This document shows positions 26,412 through 34,828 of a DNA stretch of 64,000 nucleotides, piece after piece. Numbering within the stretch: the first letter of the stretch is position 1; every line of letters starts with the position of its first letter. Source of the stretch: DASVUC01 sp038237225 (GTDB taxonomy: Bacteria > Planctomycetota > Phycisphaerae > Tepidisphaerales > Tepidisphaeraceae); contig JBBRYX010000014.1 of NCBI GenBank assembly GCA_038237225.1, positions 52,441 through 116,440 on the forward strand, given 5' to 3'. Below the pieces are notes generated by a model that was not told where the DNA came from, did no database searches, and saw nothing but the letters and a program-made list of their open reading frames with translations. A program made the translations under genes and the position numbers.

Positions 26412-26855
26412 GTGAGCAACCTTCGTCAACAACTCGATGCCGCCAAGAGCGATTACCTGGCCCCGCGTTACCCCGGCAACCTTGCGATGGACCTCCTGCC
26501 GGTGCGGACGAATCGGTGCCCCATCATGGCCTATGCCGTCCCGCTGCTTGCCGCCGCCGCGGCACTGATAATCTACCTCGGCACCGGGCATGTCGATCCC
26601 TCCCAATCAGGCAAACCTGCGGTGGCTTTCACTCCGCCTTCTGTCATCCAAGCCGCCCCGCCCACTACGACGGCACCCATCAGCAACGACACGCTTGTCC
26701 CGCAATTCATGGAACTCACCCCCAGCCTCGAAACCATTTCTCTGTCCACGAGCTCGGAGTCGTTCTCGGTGCCTGCGATCCAGTTGGTGCCGAGTTGGGA
26801 CGACGACGCGGGTACCGCTTCCACATCTTCCACGACACAGGAGTCTGCCATATGA
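26412..26855 (+). CDS. single-pass membrane protein next to ECF sigma, possible anti-sigma
   Basis: 147 residues. A short cytoplasmic N-terminus (MSNLRQQLDAAKSDYLAPRY) is followed by a membrane helix at about residues 39-55 (AVPLLAAAAALIIYLG) and a Ser/Thr/Pro-rich outside tail. The position after the ECF sigma gene and the topology fit an anti-sigma factor, but no zinc motif is visible. Its stop overlaps the next start by ATGA. Confidence 0.6.
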   Translation: MSNLRQQLDAAKSDYLAPRYPGNLAMDLLPVRTNRCPIMAYAVPLLAAAAALIIYLGTGHVDPSQSGKPAVAFTPPSVIQAAPPTTTAPISNDTLVPQFMELTPSLETISLSTSSESFSVPAIQLVPSWDDDAGTASTSSTTQESAI

Positions 26856-27421
26856 ACCCGATCACATCCCGATATCTTCCCGTTCTTGTTGCACTGTTCA
26901 TTGCGACTTCTACATTCGCACAACAAGGTCCGCCGCCCGCGCCCGAGGGTGGTGGAGACAATGCGGGTGAGCACCGCGACGGACCGCCGGGCGGTGGGCC
27001 GGGTGGCGATCGTCCCGGGCCGCGGCGCGGGCCTGGGCAGGACGGGCCGCCGGGCATGGGCCGGCCGGGAATGCCTCCTCCGCCTCCCATGGCGGATCGG
27101 ATCCGCCACGCTGAGATGCTCCGCGGCTATCTCGAGCTCGTCGATCGATACGGGCAGATGGCGCAGAACCCGACAAGCGCCGGCGTCGCAGCGGTCATCA
27201 CCGCGGGCGATATCCTCAAGGCCAAAGGCAACGATGCGGCCATCGAATACTTCACCAAGCTTCTGCCCGATGTGAAGGACCCCTCCATCCAACGTGCGAT
27301 CCGCATCCAGTTGGCCGACATGTACAAAGCTTCGGGTCAATCCGATAAGGCGCTTGAACAGCTTCGCGAGCTGATGACTGCCGCTCCTTCGACCGCCCCC
27401 GCGGTAGCGCCGGCCAAGTAG
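26852..27421 (+). CDS. secreted Gly/Pro-rich protein with TPR-like C-terminus
   Basis: 189 residues from the ATG at 26852, which overlaps the stop of the preceding gene. A signal peptide (YLPVLVALFIATSTFAQQ) is followed by a low-complexity Gly/Pro/Arg/Asp region (about 25-80) and two or three helical hairpins (AGVAAVITAGDILKAKGNDA and RIQLADMYKASGQSDKALEQ) that read as TPRs. I do not know a function. The co-translated membrane protein and sigma gene suggest it belongs to the same regulon or sensor locus. Confidence 0.7.
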   Translation: MNPITSRYLPVLVALFIATSTFAQQGPPPAPEGGGDNAGEHRDGPPGGGPGGDRPGPRRGPGQDGPPGMGRPGMPPPPPMADRIRHAEMLRGYLELVDRYGQMAQNPTSAGVAAVITAGDILKAKGNDAAIEYFTKLLPDVKDPSIQRAIRIQLADMYKASGQSDKALEQLRELMTAAPSTAPAVAPAK

Positions 27422-27453
27422 TTCCTTCCAACGATGTTCCTTGTGCGTGACGG

Positions 27454-27480
27454 GGCGGGTCTCATGACCCGCCTCTTTTC
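27454..27480 (+). terminator. hairpin terminator of the sigma locus, overlapping the convergent kinase stop
   Basis: GGCGGGTC (27454-27461) pairs with GACCCGCC (27466-27473) around the loop TCAT and is followed on the plus strand by TCTTTTC. The loop includes the stop codon (minus-strand TGA, 27462-27464) of the convergent FGGY kinase gene, so terminator and coding end share sequence. Confidence 0.65.
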
Positions 27481-28787
27481 ATTTCTGTCGGCACAAGCAT
27501 CCCCAGCCCCCGCAGAGCGGCCTCGTTGACCTCGCGGAAGTTCCAGGCCCCTTTCCAGTTTCGGTGCATCACGTCGCCGAGGTTTGCGACGCCGCCGCTC
27601 ACGACAACCTTCCGCGTCATCCTGGTTCCGAGCGAAGCGAGCAACTCGAGTCGCTCCGCACTCACCCGTGCCAGGGCATGGACGATCGCGGCAAGCATTT
27701 CCTCTCGCGTGGTGGCAAGGCTCATCCCGGTGAAAGAGCCTGTGCGCTGCTCCACGCTGGTTCTTTCCCCCGCGAGGTAGGGATCGAAATTGAGATCGAC
27801 CGATCCCGATTTCAACTTCGACACCTTCTTCACAAGCTTCCAAAACTGTTCCCTTGTCAGATCGCGGAAGAGTTCGCGCTTAGCCCAATCCAAGCTGGCG
27901 CCGGCGGCGGCGACGGTGGCAACACTGAGCCATTTCCTCTCTCCCGTGCCGAGGGCACGGAGCAGTAGGCGTTCGTGCGGCATCGGTTTGCTGACGCAAA
28001 GGGCGAGAACATCGGTGGAGCCGCACACGTTGAGAAGTTGTCCTTGTTTGGCGCCGGCGAAGAGCATCGCGGCGCTGCCATCAACACAGCCGGCGAGGAC
28101 GGGCGTGCCGTGGGTCAGGCTGAAGTCGCGGGCGGCGGATCGCGTGATGAATCCGCCGATGCCGTCTGAGCCGATGATCAGCGGAAGTTGATGGCGCTGG
28201 ATGCCCACGGCTTCGATGAGGTGATCGTTCCAGCCTTTTTGCGTAACGGTTTCGTAGAAGCCGGTGAAGGAGGCGTTGGAGGGATCAATGACGCGGGAGC
28301 GAGTCAGCTTGCGGTGGAGGAAAGTGCTCAGATGGCCGCACAGGTCGGCCTTTTTCATGACGCCCGGAGCGTGCTCGAGGAACCATGCCCAGGTGGTGCA
28401 GGAGATTCCGCCGGGGACGGGACGGTTGCCGGCGAGTTTGAGATAGCGGGTTTTGCCGACGCGAAATTCGAGATCCCTGGCGATGTCGACGCTGCGGCGA
28501 TCCTGATGCGTAACGATCGGCGTGAGGGGGCGGCCCTCGTGATCCATGGCAAGCCACGCGGGAGACATGACGCTCAGGGCGATGGTCGCGACTTTTCGAA
28601 CAGGCGATCCAAGGTCGGCGATGGCGCTGCGCAGAGCGCGAAGGATCTGTTCCGGATCGACTTCCGCGCGCACGCCGTCGTAGCGGGTGGGGAACGGTTG
28701 GCGCACGATCGAACCGACGACGCGGGTGCCTTGGAGAATGGCGGCTTTGACGGAGGTCGAGCCGAAGTCGAGGGCGAGGATGCGCAT
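27462..28787 (-). CDS. FGGY-family carbohydrate kinase
   Basis: 441 residues from the ATG at 28787, an actin-fold sugar kinase. It has the ATP-site strand MRILALDFGSTSVKAAIL, HQDRRSVDIA, then GTPVLAGCVDGSAAMLFAGA, NVCGSTDVLALC, LNFDPYLAGERTSV and VVVSGGVANLGDVMHRNWKG (adenosine motif). This is about 50 residues shorter than xylulokinase or glycerol kinase. The sugar is not predictable: no transporter or isomerase is adjacent. Its last codons overlap a hairpin terminator of the convergent operon. Confidence 0.85.
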   Translation of the reverse strand: MRILALDFGSTSVKAAILQGTRVVGSIVRQPFPTRYDGVRAEVDPEQILRALRSAIADLGSPVRKVATIALSVMSPAWLAMDHEGRPLTPIVTHQDRRSVDIARDLEFRVGKTRYLKLAGNRPVPGGISCTTWAWFLEHAPGVMKKADLCGHLSTFLHRKLTRSRVIDPSNASFTGFYETVTQKGWNDHLIEAVGIQRHQLPLIIGSDGIGGFITRSAARDFSLTHGTPVLAGCVDGSAAMLFAGAKQGQLLNVCGSTDVLALCVSKPMPHERLLLRALGTGERKWLSVATVAAAGASLDWAKRELFRDLTREQFWKLVKKVSKLKSGSVDLNFDPYLAGERTSVEQRTGSFTGMSLATTREEMLAAIVHALARVSAERLELLASLGTRMTRKVVVSGGVANLGDVMHRNWKGAWNFREVNEAALRGLGMLVPTEMKRGGS

Positions 28788-28940
28788 GCGCGCTAGTCTC
28801 GCTTCGTTTCGGGTGGGTTGCCAGAGCATGAGGATTGGGGCCTCAGGCCTGAAGCCCTGGGCTTGGCCTTGGCGCATAGGCATGAGAGATGGAGCGGCAA
28901 AATCCGATTTAACGATGAGAGTCCGTCCCGCTAATCCGAA

Positions 28941-29192
28941 TCATCCCGCACGCCGTTCCGCGGCATCGGACGGGCGAAGCACCTCAACGTGCGCGATATG
29001 GAGGTACGAGCAGAATCCAAGACGCTCGCCTTCCGGCTCAGTCGGATCCGGAAGCGCGAGAATCAGCGAGCGCGAAGTTACAAACGCCAATTCGGGGTGC
29101 ATGACGTTGTAGCTTTCGCCGCTGCTCATGACCACCCGGAACGGCTCGAACGGCTTACGCCTGAGAATTTCACGAAACGTGTCGGCTGTCAT
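28941..29192 (-). CDS. small conserved protein of unknown function
   Basis: 83 residues. The pattern FREILRRKPFEPFRVVMSSGESYNVMHPELAFV followed by a beta-rich end (YLHIAHVEVLRP) belongs to a small protein type that I have seen repeatedly in planctomycete genomes without a known role. It probably folds as a small beta-barrel. It is a stand-alone gene between the kinase and leuC. Confidence 0.6.
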   Translation of the reverse strand: MTADTFREILRRKPFEPFRVVMSSGESYNVMHPELAFVTSRSLILALPDPTEPEGERLGFCSYLHIAHVEVLRPSDAAERRAG

Positions 29193-29347
29193 GTTCCGAA
29201 TTATACCATACCGGCAGGCGAGCGGGTCGCTATTCGAGCGGCGAAAGTCTCACGGACTTCCAAATAACGGGTATCGTCGTTCCACTTGGCCGGCCGGCAT
29301 CGGACCCCTATACTTGCGGGTCTCTACTTGAGATTCAGGGAGCACCG

Positions 29348-30754
29348 ATGCCCGGCATGACCATGACCGAGAAGATCCTCGCCAAGCACGCGGGGAAAGA
29401 CCATGTGGATCCGAACGAGAACGTTTGGGTGAACGTGGATGTTCTGATGACGCACGATGTGTGCGGGCCAGGAACCATCGGTATTTTCCACGAAAAATTC
29501 GGGCGGAACGCGAAGGTCTGGGACCCGGATCGGGTCGTCGTCATCCCCGATCACTACATCTTCACGGCCGACCTCAAGTGTCATCGCAACGTGCAGACGC
29601 TGCGGGATTTCGTTCGCGAGCAGGGGCTGCGGTATTACTACGATCCCGAGTTCGTGAAGAATGAGCCGGGCATGCCGAACCCGTATCTGGATCCGACCAA
29701 GACTTCCTATAAAGGCGTTTGCCATAAGGCGCTGCCGGAGGAAGGGCATGTTCGACCCGGCGAGATCATGCTGGGAACCGACAGCCACACCTGCACCGCG
29801 GGTGCGTTTGGGATGTTCGCATCGGGCGTCGGCAATACGGACGCGGCGTTCACCCTCGGCACCGGAAAAACCTGGCTCAAGGTCCCCGAGACAATGAAGT
29901 TTACCTTCCACGGCCAGATCCCCCCCTACCTCACGGCAAAGGACTTGATCCTCGCTGTGATCGGTGAAATCGGCGTCGATGGCGCGACCTACCGCGCCAT
30001 GTATTTCGCGGGCGACGGCGTGCTCTCGCTGACCCTCGAGGATCGCATGACCCTCACCAACATGGCGATCGAAGCCGGCGGGAAGAACGGCGTCTGCGAG
30101 GTCGATGAGAAGACGCTGCAATACGTGCGGGCGCGATCGCGCATCAAGGAATGGGATGTCTTCACGGATGACAAGGATGCGCGGTATCACTCGGAGTATG
30201 AGTGGGATCTTTCGACAATGGACCCCATGGTCGCCAAGCCGCATTCTCCCGATAACAAGGACACGGCACTAAATTGCCGGGACGTGAAATTGGACCGGGC
30301 ATATATCGGATCCTGCACCGGCGGAAAGATCACCGATATGATTTTTGCCGCACATATCCTCAAGGGAAACAAGGTGAAGATCCCGACCTATGTCGTTCCC
30401 GGTTCGACCGAAGTGCATCGGGATATGCAGACGCTGAATTTGCGAGGCGTGCCTAGGGATAAAAACGAGAAGAGCATCGAAGATATTTTGGCGGATGCCG
30501 GATGTCTGCTGGGGCCGAGCGGGTGCGGGGCTTGCCTTGGCGGACCCGTGGATACGTTTGGGCGTCTCAATGAGGCGCTGACTTGCATCAGCACCACGAA
30601 CCGGAATTTTCCCGGGCGGATGGGCAGCACCAAGAGCGCCGTCTATCTCGCAAGTCCGCTGACCGTCGCGGCTTCGGCGCTAACGGGATTTGTGACCGAT
30701 CCGCGCGAATACGTGAGTCAACCGATTGAGACGGGCATGGCGGGGGTGTTATAA
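29348..30754 (+). CDS. leuC: aconitase-family dehydratase, 3-isopropylmalate dehydratase large subunit
   Basis: 468 residues, an isomerase of leucine synthesis that binds one 4Fe-4S cluster. It starts MTMTEKILAKHAG with DHVDPNENVWVNVDVLMTHD, then VVVIPDHYIFTADLK, MLGTDSHTCTAGAFGMFASGVGNTD (quoted in parts: GTDSHTCTAG), AYIGSCTGGKITDM and GPSGCGACLGG. The cluster cysteines are the one in DSHTC, that in GSCTGG and those in GCGAC. No leuD small subunit follows; the next genes are a HicB/HicA pair. It could instead be a homoaconitase or a related dehydratase; the leucine assignment is by length and motif. Confidence 0.85.
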   Translation: MPGMTMTEKILAKHAGKDHVDPNENVWVNVDVLMTHDVCGPGTIGIFHEKFGRNAKVWDPDRVVVIPDHYIFTADLKCHRNVQTLRDFVREQGLRYYYDPEFVKNEPGMPNPYLDPTKTSYKGVCHKALPEEGHVRPGEIMLGTDSHTCTAGAFGMFASGVGNTDAAFTLGTGKTWLKVPETMKFTFHGQIPPYLTAKDLILAVIGEIGVDGATYRAMYFAGDGVLSLTLEDRMTLTNMAIEAGGKNGVCEVDEKTLQYVRARSRIKEWDVFTDDKDARYHSEYEWDLSTMDPMVAKPHSPDNKDTALNCRDVKLDRAYIGSCTGGKITDMIFAAHILKGNKVKIPTYVVPGSTEVHRDMQTLNLRGVPRDKNEKSIEDILADAGCLLGPSGCGACLGGPVDTFGRLNEALTCISTTNRNFPGRMGSTKSAVYLASPLTVAASALTGFVTDPREYVSQPIETGMAGVL

Positions 30755-30761
30755 TTCAGCC

Positions 30762-30956
30762 ATGACCTACAAAGTTATCCTTCAGCAAAGCGAAGAGGGT
30801 TATGCCGTCTGGTGTCCAGGATTGCCCGGCTGCGCCTCTCAAGGCGCGACCGAGATTGAGGCGTTGGAAAACATCAAGGACGCTATCCGCGAGTATCTGT
30901 CGGTGGTCGACGAACTTGCGGAAGGCCAGCAGGCGCGCACGGTGGAAGTGGCTTGA
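30762..30956 (+). CDS. hicB: HicB-like antitoxin
   Basis: 64 residues from the ATG at 30762. It has the HicB fold with YKVILQQSEEGYAVWCPGLPGCASQGATEIEALENIKDAI (seen as VILQQSEEGYAVWCPGLPG), then an acidic tail. It lies 7 bases after leuC and 3 bases before the HicA-like gene, so the pair may be read through from leuC. Confidence 0.82.
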   Translation: MTYKVILQQSEEGYAVWCPGLPGCASQGATEIEALENIKDAIREYLSVVDELAEGQQARTVEVA

Positions 30957-30959
30957 CCA

Positions 30960-31172
30960 ATGCCAAAGCTCCCCGGTGTGAAACATGCCACGGCCGTCCG
31001 CGCGTTCGAGCGTCTCGGTTATCGCATCGTCCGACAGTCGAGGCACATCATCATGTCGGATGGAACTCGCGTGCTGGTTATTCCACGGGCGAATCCCATC
31101 AATGCTATCACCATGGCGATCATCATCCGTGACGCTGGGCTGACAGTGGAACAGTTCAGGAACCTCTTATGA
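30960..31172 (+). CDS. hicA: HicA-like toxin
   Basis: 70 residues. It has the YcfA/HicA pattern: KHATAVRAFERLGYRIVRQSRHIIMSDGTR, with His in the RQ-x-x-RHIIM position of HicA active sites, and IIIRDAGLTVEQFRNLL at the end. It follows the HicB gene directly. The 6-base overlap with the convergent gene at 31167 means the two 3' ends collide. Confidence 0.82.
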   Translation: MPKLPGVKHATAVRAFERLGYRIVRQSRHIIMSDGTRVLVIPRANPINAITMAIIIRDAGLTVEQFRNLL

Positions 31173-31742
31173 CCCAGCGGCGCGGGTGCCGTTCTCAAAA
31201 AGGATGCGCCATTCGAGTTGCTGAAGGCGAACTGCGGTTTCGTGGCGGGGGTCGTCGGGCGTCTGATAGACGGATTCAACGAGGTCGACTAACCCGTTCG
31301 GGCTCCAGCCGGTCATCACGATTTTCAGCAGGCTTTTGTCGGCGGGGAGTTGGTGAACGAGATCGCCCACTTGGGCGGCAAGTGTCTTGAGTGCGGGATG
31401 ATCGGCGCACCTCCCATACCAGTATTTGCTATTAGAAAAATCGCCCTCGCGGCGGTGCATGATCGCGTGCCAGAAAGCGCCGGTGGGGGTTTCGATGTTT
31501 TGGGAGAGACGGTGGGATTCGTCGAGATAATCGTGCCAGAGCCAGAGCGCCGCGAGGACGGCTTGAGCTTCGTCGGAGTTCTTGATGGTGCCGGTGAGGA
31601 GGTCTGACGGTTGGAGGCTTTCGAGGATGTCGCGCGCCTGGGTGATGCCGGGGGAGGTTGGGACGAGCTGACGGTAGGCGCTCGGGTCGAGGGCGAGGAC
31701 CATTCGCCCGGCTTTTGAGAGGGGATCGGTCGGGTCGAGCAT
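31167..31742 (-). CDS. conserved hypothetical protein, helical
   Basis: 191 residues, mostly alpha-helical with conserved-looking Trp/His clusters (LWLWHDYLDESHRLSQ, FWHAIMHRREGDFSNSKYWY). A protein of this pattern with WHxDxLxESH and HRREGDxxNxxYW is a planctomycete/Verrucomicrobia conserved hypothetical to my knowledge. There is no signal peptide. It converges on the HicA-like gene with a 6-base overlap. Function is unknown; I only note the His/Glu/Asp residues that could bind a metal. Confidence 0.7.
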   Translation of the reverse strand: MLDPTDPLSKAGRMVLALDPSAYRQLVPTSPGITQARDILESLQPSDLLTGTIKNSDEAQAVLAALWLWHDYLDESHRLSQNIETPTGAFWHAIMHRREGDFSNSKYWYGRCADHPALKTLAAQVGDLVHQLPADKSLLKIVMTGWSPNGLVDLVESVYQTPDDPRHETAVRLQQLEWRILFENGTRAAGS

Positions 31743-31828
31743 GACCTGAACTTAGGCGACGCCAGGGAATTTGTCATTCGTCTCATGATAAAACCCCGCG
31801 CCGTCCGATAACTGAGGCAGGAGTGGTT

Positions 31829-32290
31829 ATGAATAAAAAAACAGTTCGCTTGATCGTTGCCGGTGCGGTCGGTTTGACCGTCCTGGGTTGCGCGGGGCGG
31901 CCTTCGCTGCTGCCAAACCGGGAGATGGGGTTGCGGAAGACCTCCACGCAGTTCGCGGCGGATGCGGCCAAGCGATTTCCGTATAAGCCCGACGCCGCGC
32001 GCGGTGGCGAAGCACCCGCCCGCGCTGAAGTCGATTACATGACCTGCGAACTGGCGGTGGCCAATCTCTCGCAGGAGGATTGGGACAATGTCGAACTGTG
32101 GGTAAATCAGAAGTACGTCGTCTTTGTGCCCAAGGTGCAGCACGGCAAACAGGTCAACCTCCCGTTCCAAATGATTTACGATGATGCCGGAAATTACATC
32201 CCGACCACCAGCCTCAAGGTGCGGGTGGCAAAGCTTGAAGCGAACATGAACGGCAAAATGTACGACATTCCGGTGCGGCTGGCTGATTGA
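31829..32290 (+). CDS. lipoprotein, unknown role
   Basis: 153 residues from the ATG at 31829 (GCAGGAG upstream). The signal MNKKTVRLIVAGAVGLTVLGC has a lipobox VLGC, so the mature protein would be lipid-anchored at Cys21. The C-terminal half is beta-rich (CELAVANLSQEDWDNVELWV and YDDAGNYIPTTSLKVRVAKL). It is followed by a strong bidirectional terminator. Confidence 0.75.
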   Translation: MNKKTVRLIVAGAVGLTVLGCAGRPSLLPNREMGLRKTSTQFAADAAKRFPYKPDAARGGEAPARAEVDYMTCELAVANLSQEDWDNVELWVNQKYVVFVPKVQHGKQVNLPFQMIYDDAGNYIPTTSLKVRVAKLEANMNGKMYDIPVRLAD

Positions 32291-32328
32291 GCTATTGCTC
32301 GCACAGCCACCGCCCGAACAGGCGATTT

Positions 32329-32369
32329 GCAAGAACCGCCGGTTTCAAAGACCGGCGGTTCTTGCTTTT
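32329..32369 (+). terminator. strong rho-independent terminator
   Basis: A 15-bp perfect stem (32329-32343 with 32351-32365), loop TTCAAAG, followed by TTTT on the plus strand. It ends the lipoprotein gene; since the HEPN gene converges from the right, it may also serve as a shared insulator. Confidence 0.85.
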
Positions 32370-32394
32370 GGGGCACCATTTTGAGCGTCGCGAA

Positions 32395-32730
32395 TCAGTT
32401 CGGCAGATGACGGATCAAGTAATCGATTAGCGGCTGGAGCTCTTGCGTGGCGATCCGCCATACGATGTCATAATCGACCGCGAAGTAATCGTGCACGACT
32501 CGATGGCGAAAGCTGGCGATTTGCTTCCAGGGTAACTGGGGATTTTTGGACTGAAATCCATCTGATACCCGCCATGCGGCTTCGCCGATCACCTGGATCG
32601 CGCGAACGAGCGCAAGTTGAAGCGTCTCGTCCCGATCAAAGTCATCCCGCGTTGCGCCCGCGATCAGGCGCTGCGCGGTCTTTGCCATATCGATCATATG
32701 GCCGATGAAAGCGATGTCGTCAGGCGGCAT
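32395..32730 (-). CDS. HEPN-domain toxin (HepT-like, DUF86)
   Basis: 111 residues from the ATG at 32730. It carries the HEPN RNase motif Rx4HxY as RHRVVHDY near residue 80, inside WKQIASFRHRVVHDYFAVDY, and the helix LALVRAIQVIGEAAWRVSDG. In this family the toxin cuts RNA and the partner nucleotidyltransferase silences it by adenylylating the Tyr of that motif. It is preceded by the MNT gene with an 11-base overlap. Confidence 0.88.
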   Translation of the reverse strand: MPPDDIAFIGHMIDMAKTAQRLIAGATRDDFDRDETLQLALVRAIQVIGEAAWRVSDGFQSKNPQLPWKQIASFRHRVVHDYFAVDYDIVWRIATQELQPLIDYLIRHLPN

Positions 32731-33016
32731 ATTGAACTTCCGCCTCGGCAAGGACTCGGTCGCGGAGGCGGCGGTTAAGATATTTCATGGGCACGAGGTC
32801 AGCGCGGCGACCGAGGAGCTGCGAGAGTTCATCTTCGATCGCGCCGATGCTCCAGCCAGGCTCATGTCCTGGCAGAAACTCATACAGGACGTCCACGTCG
32901 CTCTCCGGCGAGAAATCTTCACGGAGAACCGAGCCAAATAGCGCAAGCCGGCGAATGTGGTGGCGGCGACAGAAGTCGGCTAGAAGTGTTTGATCGATGG
33001 GAATGCGGGCCGGCAT
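32720..33016 (-). CDS. MNT-type nucleotidyltransferase antitoxin
   Basis: 98 residues from the ATG at 33016. Minimal nucleotidyltransferase with GSVLREDFSPESDVDVLYEFLPG, the GSxxR...SDxDxL signature that binds two metals. C-terminal ALxxxLxxxR-like helices (SLIDRVLAEAEVQ type: LRDRVLAEAEVQYAA). It is paired with the HEPN gene downstream as an antitoxin. Confidence 0.88.
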   Translation of the reverse strand: MPARIPIDQTLLADFCRRHHIRRLALFGSVLREDFSPESDVDVLYEFLPGHEPGWSIGAIEDELSQLLGRRADLVPMKYLNRRLRDRVLAEAEVQYAA

Positions 33017-33083
33017 TTGCCCATTATAGCAGATGATTGGGCGTGTGCTGGAAATCCTGCCATGCTTGCGATACTTGTGGGAC

Positions 33084-33833
33084 ATGGCCGCGAACAATCG
33101 CAAAGTCGTTCTCAGCTTTCTCGCTCATCCCGACGATGCGGAGATGTTGTGTGCCGGGACACTGATTCGCCTGAAGCACGCAGGCTACGAGATCCACATC
33201 GCCACCGCGACGGCGGGGGATTGTGGGACGATGGATCGGAATCGGTGGGATATCACCTCGATTCGAACCCAGGAGGGTAACGCGGCAGCGGCGCTCATCG
33301 GGGCGACCTATCACTGCCTGGGCGAAGGCGATGGCATGGTGGTGTACGATAAGCCGACGATTCAAAAAACGGTGGATTTGTTTCGCAGGATTGCGCCTTC
33401 GGTGGTGTTCGCCCACGCGGCAAAGGATTACATGCTCGATCACGAACAGGCAAGCCTGCTTGCGCGCGGAGCAAGCTTCATGTTTGGGGCGCCGAATATT
33501 TCGGCCCATCCGCTGATCGAGGGATCGGGGATCCCGCATCTTTACTATTGCGATCCCGTCGAAGGCATCGATCCGTTGGGGCATGCGGTGATGCCGACGA
33601 CCCTGGTGGATGTCACCCCTGTGGTGGAGATGAAGACAAAGATGCTGGCGGCCCACTCGAGCCAGCGAGAGTGGCTGCGGGCGCATCACGGCATGGATGA
33701 GTACATCGAAGCGATGAAGCGCCACGGTCAGGACCGCGGAAAAGCGTCCGGAGTAAAGTACGCGGAGGCGTTCGTGCAGCATCGCGGGCACGCGTATCCG
33801 AGGAACGATTTGTTGAAAGACTTGTTTTCGTAG
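33084..33833 (+). CDS. PIG-L/LmbE-family N-acetylglucosaminyl deacetylase
   Basis: 249 residues. It has the zinc motif AHPDDAEMLCAG near residue 14 (HPDD), the ATATAGDCGT strand, and a second zinc histidine in MLDHEQAS (D-x-x-H). Such enzymes remove acetyl groups from GlcNAc-type substrates. Two NagB-family genes follow, so an amino-sugar breakdown block is likely. The stop codon TAG is the first three bases of a REP-like palindrome. Confidence 0.85.
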   Translation: MAANNRKVVLSFLAHPDDAEMLCAGTLIRLKHAGYEIHIATATAGDCGTMDRNRWDITSIRTQEGNAAAALIGATYHCLGEGDGMVVYDKPTIQKTVDLFRRIAPSVVFAHAAKDYMLDHEQASLLARGASFMFGAPNISAHPLIEGSGIPHLYYCDPVEGIDPLGHAVMPTTLVDVTPVVEMKTKMLAAHSSQREWLRAHHGMDEYIEAMKRHGQDRGKASGVKYAEAFVQHRGHAYPRNDLLKDLFS

Positions 33834-33888
33834 CATGGGCATCTTGCCCATGTCGTGTGCGCAATACATGGGCAAGATGCCCATGCTA
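33831..33888. repeat. REP-like palindrome, CATGGGC variant
   Basis: Two 23-base arms (33831-33853 and 33866-33888), exact reverse complements, core CATGGGCATCTTGCCCATG. Relative to the CACGGGC copies the C-G pair became T-A on both sides, in both arms, so pairing is kept. It includes the stop codon of the deacetylase gene. Confidence 0.85.
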
Positions 33889-33901
33889 CGGGAGAAGACA
33901 A

Positions 33902-34828
33902 ATGCCGAGACCGATCAGCAAGGTGGCGCCGGGGTGGTGGGATTACACGACCTTGGATTCCGACCTGCTCGCCGATGCGGCGAAGCTGACGGCGGACGAT
34001 CTGTTGCAGCTTTCGCGGCCGGGTTTTACGGTCACTTTTTACGATTCTCTGGAGGAGTTCTATTGCGCCGAGGCGCTCGAATACATCGAAGCCTGGAAGC
34101 AGGCGACGCCTTCAAAACCCGCTGGCATTTGCGGACCAATCGGCCCAACCGAGCAGTTGCCGCTGGTGGCGCGCATCGTGAACGCGCTGGGGATGAAGCT
34201 GCGGGATTGTCACTTCTGGGGGATGGATGAATGGGTGGAAAACGGGAAGCCCGTGCCGGCGACGCATCCGCTGTCCTTCGCGAAGGCGGACAAGGAAATG
34301 TGCTTCGACCGGATCCGCAAAGACTTGCGGATGCCGGAGGAGAATCTGCATTTCCCCATCGATCTCGCCGCGTACAGCAGGAGCTACGACCTGGTCCGTT
34401 GCGTGCTGATGCAGGGAGGACAAGGAGAGGTGAAGCACTGGGCGTTCAATGATCCGCCCAAGCGCGAGGGAAAGGACCAGGACAATCCTCCTTCACCGGA
34501 AGAGTATCGGAAGCTAAAGACGCGAGTGACGGACCTGCATCCGATGACCGTCATTCAGAACGCGCGCACGAGCGGCGGCGGTTATGTGGCGATGGTTCCG
34601 ACGCAAGCCGCCACCGTTGGCCCGCTCGAAACTTGGAAAGCACAGACCGTTTCCATCTGGCACGCGGGGATGCACGACAATCCATTCGGACAGCGCCTGA
34701 CCGCGCTGATGATTTCAAAGAACGTGCCGGACGCATCCTGTCCAATGTCGCTGCTCGCGGATCATCCCAACGTTCGGTTCAACTACTATCGCAACGGATT
34801 TGGCACGGTTGCGGCGGAAATGCATTGA
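33902..34828 (+). CDS. glucosamine-6-phosphate isomerase-like protein (NagB-like, divergent)
   Basis: 308 residues. Sugar-isomerase/deaminase fold with GICGPIGPTEQLPLVARIVNAL (cofactor-type phosphate loop), CHFWGMDEWVENGKP (NagB counterpart FxxDEY), THPLSFAKADKEMCF, and the C-terminal region with ASCPMSLLADHPNVRFNYYRN. It is longer than NagB, and the catalytic DE is changed in spacing to MDEW. It may act on a related amino-sugar acid or isomer. It sits between a LmbE deacetylase and a standard NagB; possibly all three work on one exogenous amino sugar. Confidence 0.75.
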   Translation: MPRPISKVAPGWWDYTTLDSDLLADAAKLTADDLLQLSRPGFTVTFYDSLEEFYCAEALEYIEAWKQATPSKPAGICGPIGPTEQLPLVARIVNALGMKLRDCHFWGMDEWVENGKPVPATHPLSFAKADKEMCFDRIRKDLRMPEENLHFPIDLAAYSRSYDLVRCVLMQGGQGEVKHWAFNDPPKREGKDQDNPPSPEEYRKLKTRVTDLHPMTVIQNARTSGGGYVAMVPTQAATVGPLETWKAQTVSIWHAGMHDNPFGQRLTALMISKNVPDASCPMSLLADHPNVRFNYYRNGFGTVAAEMH

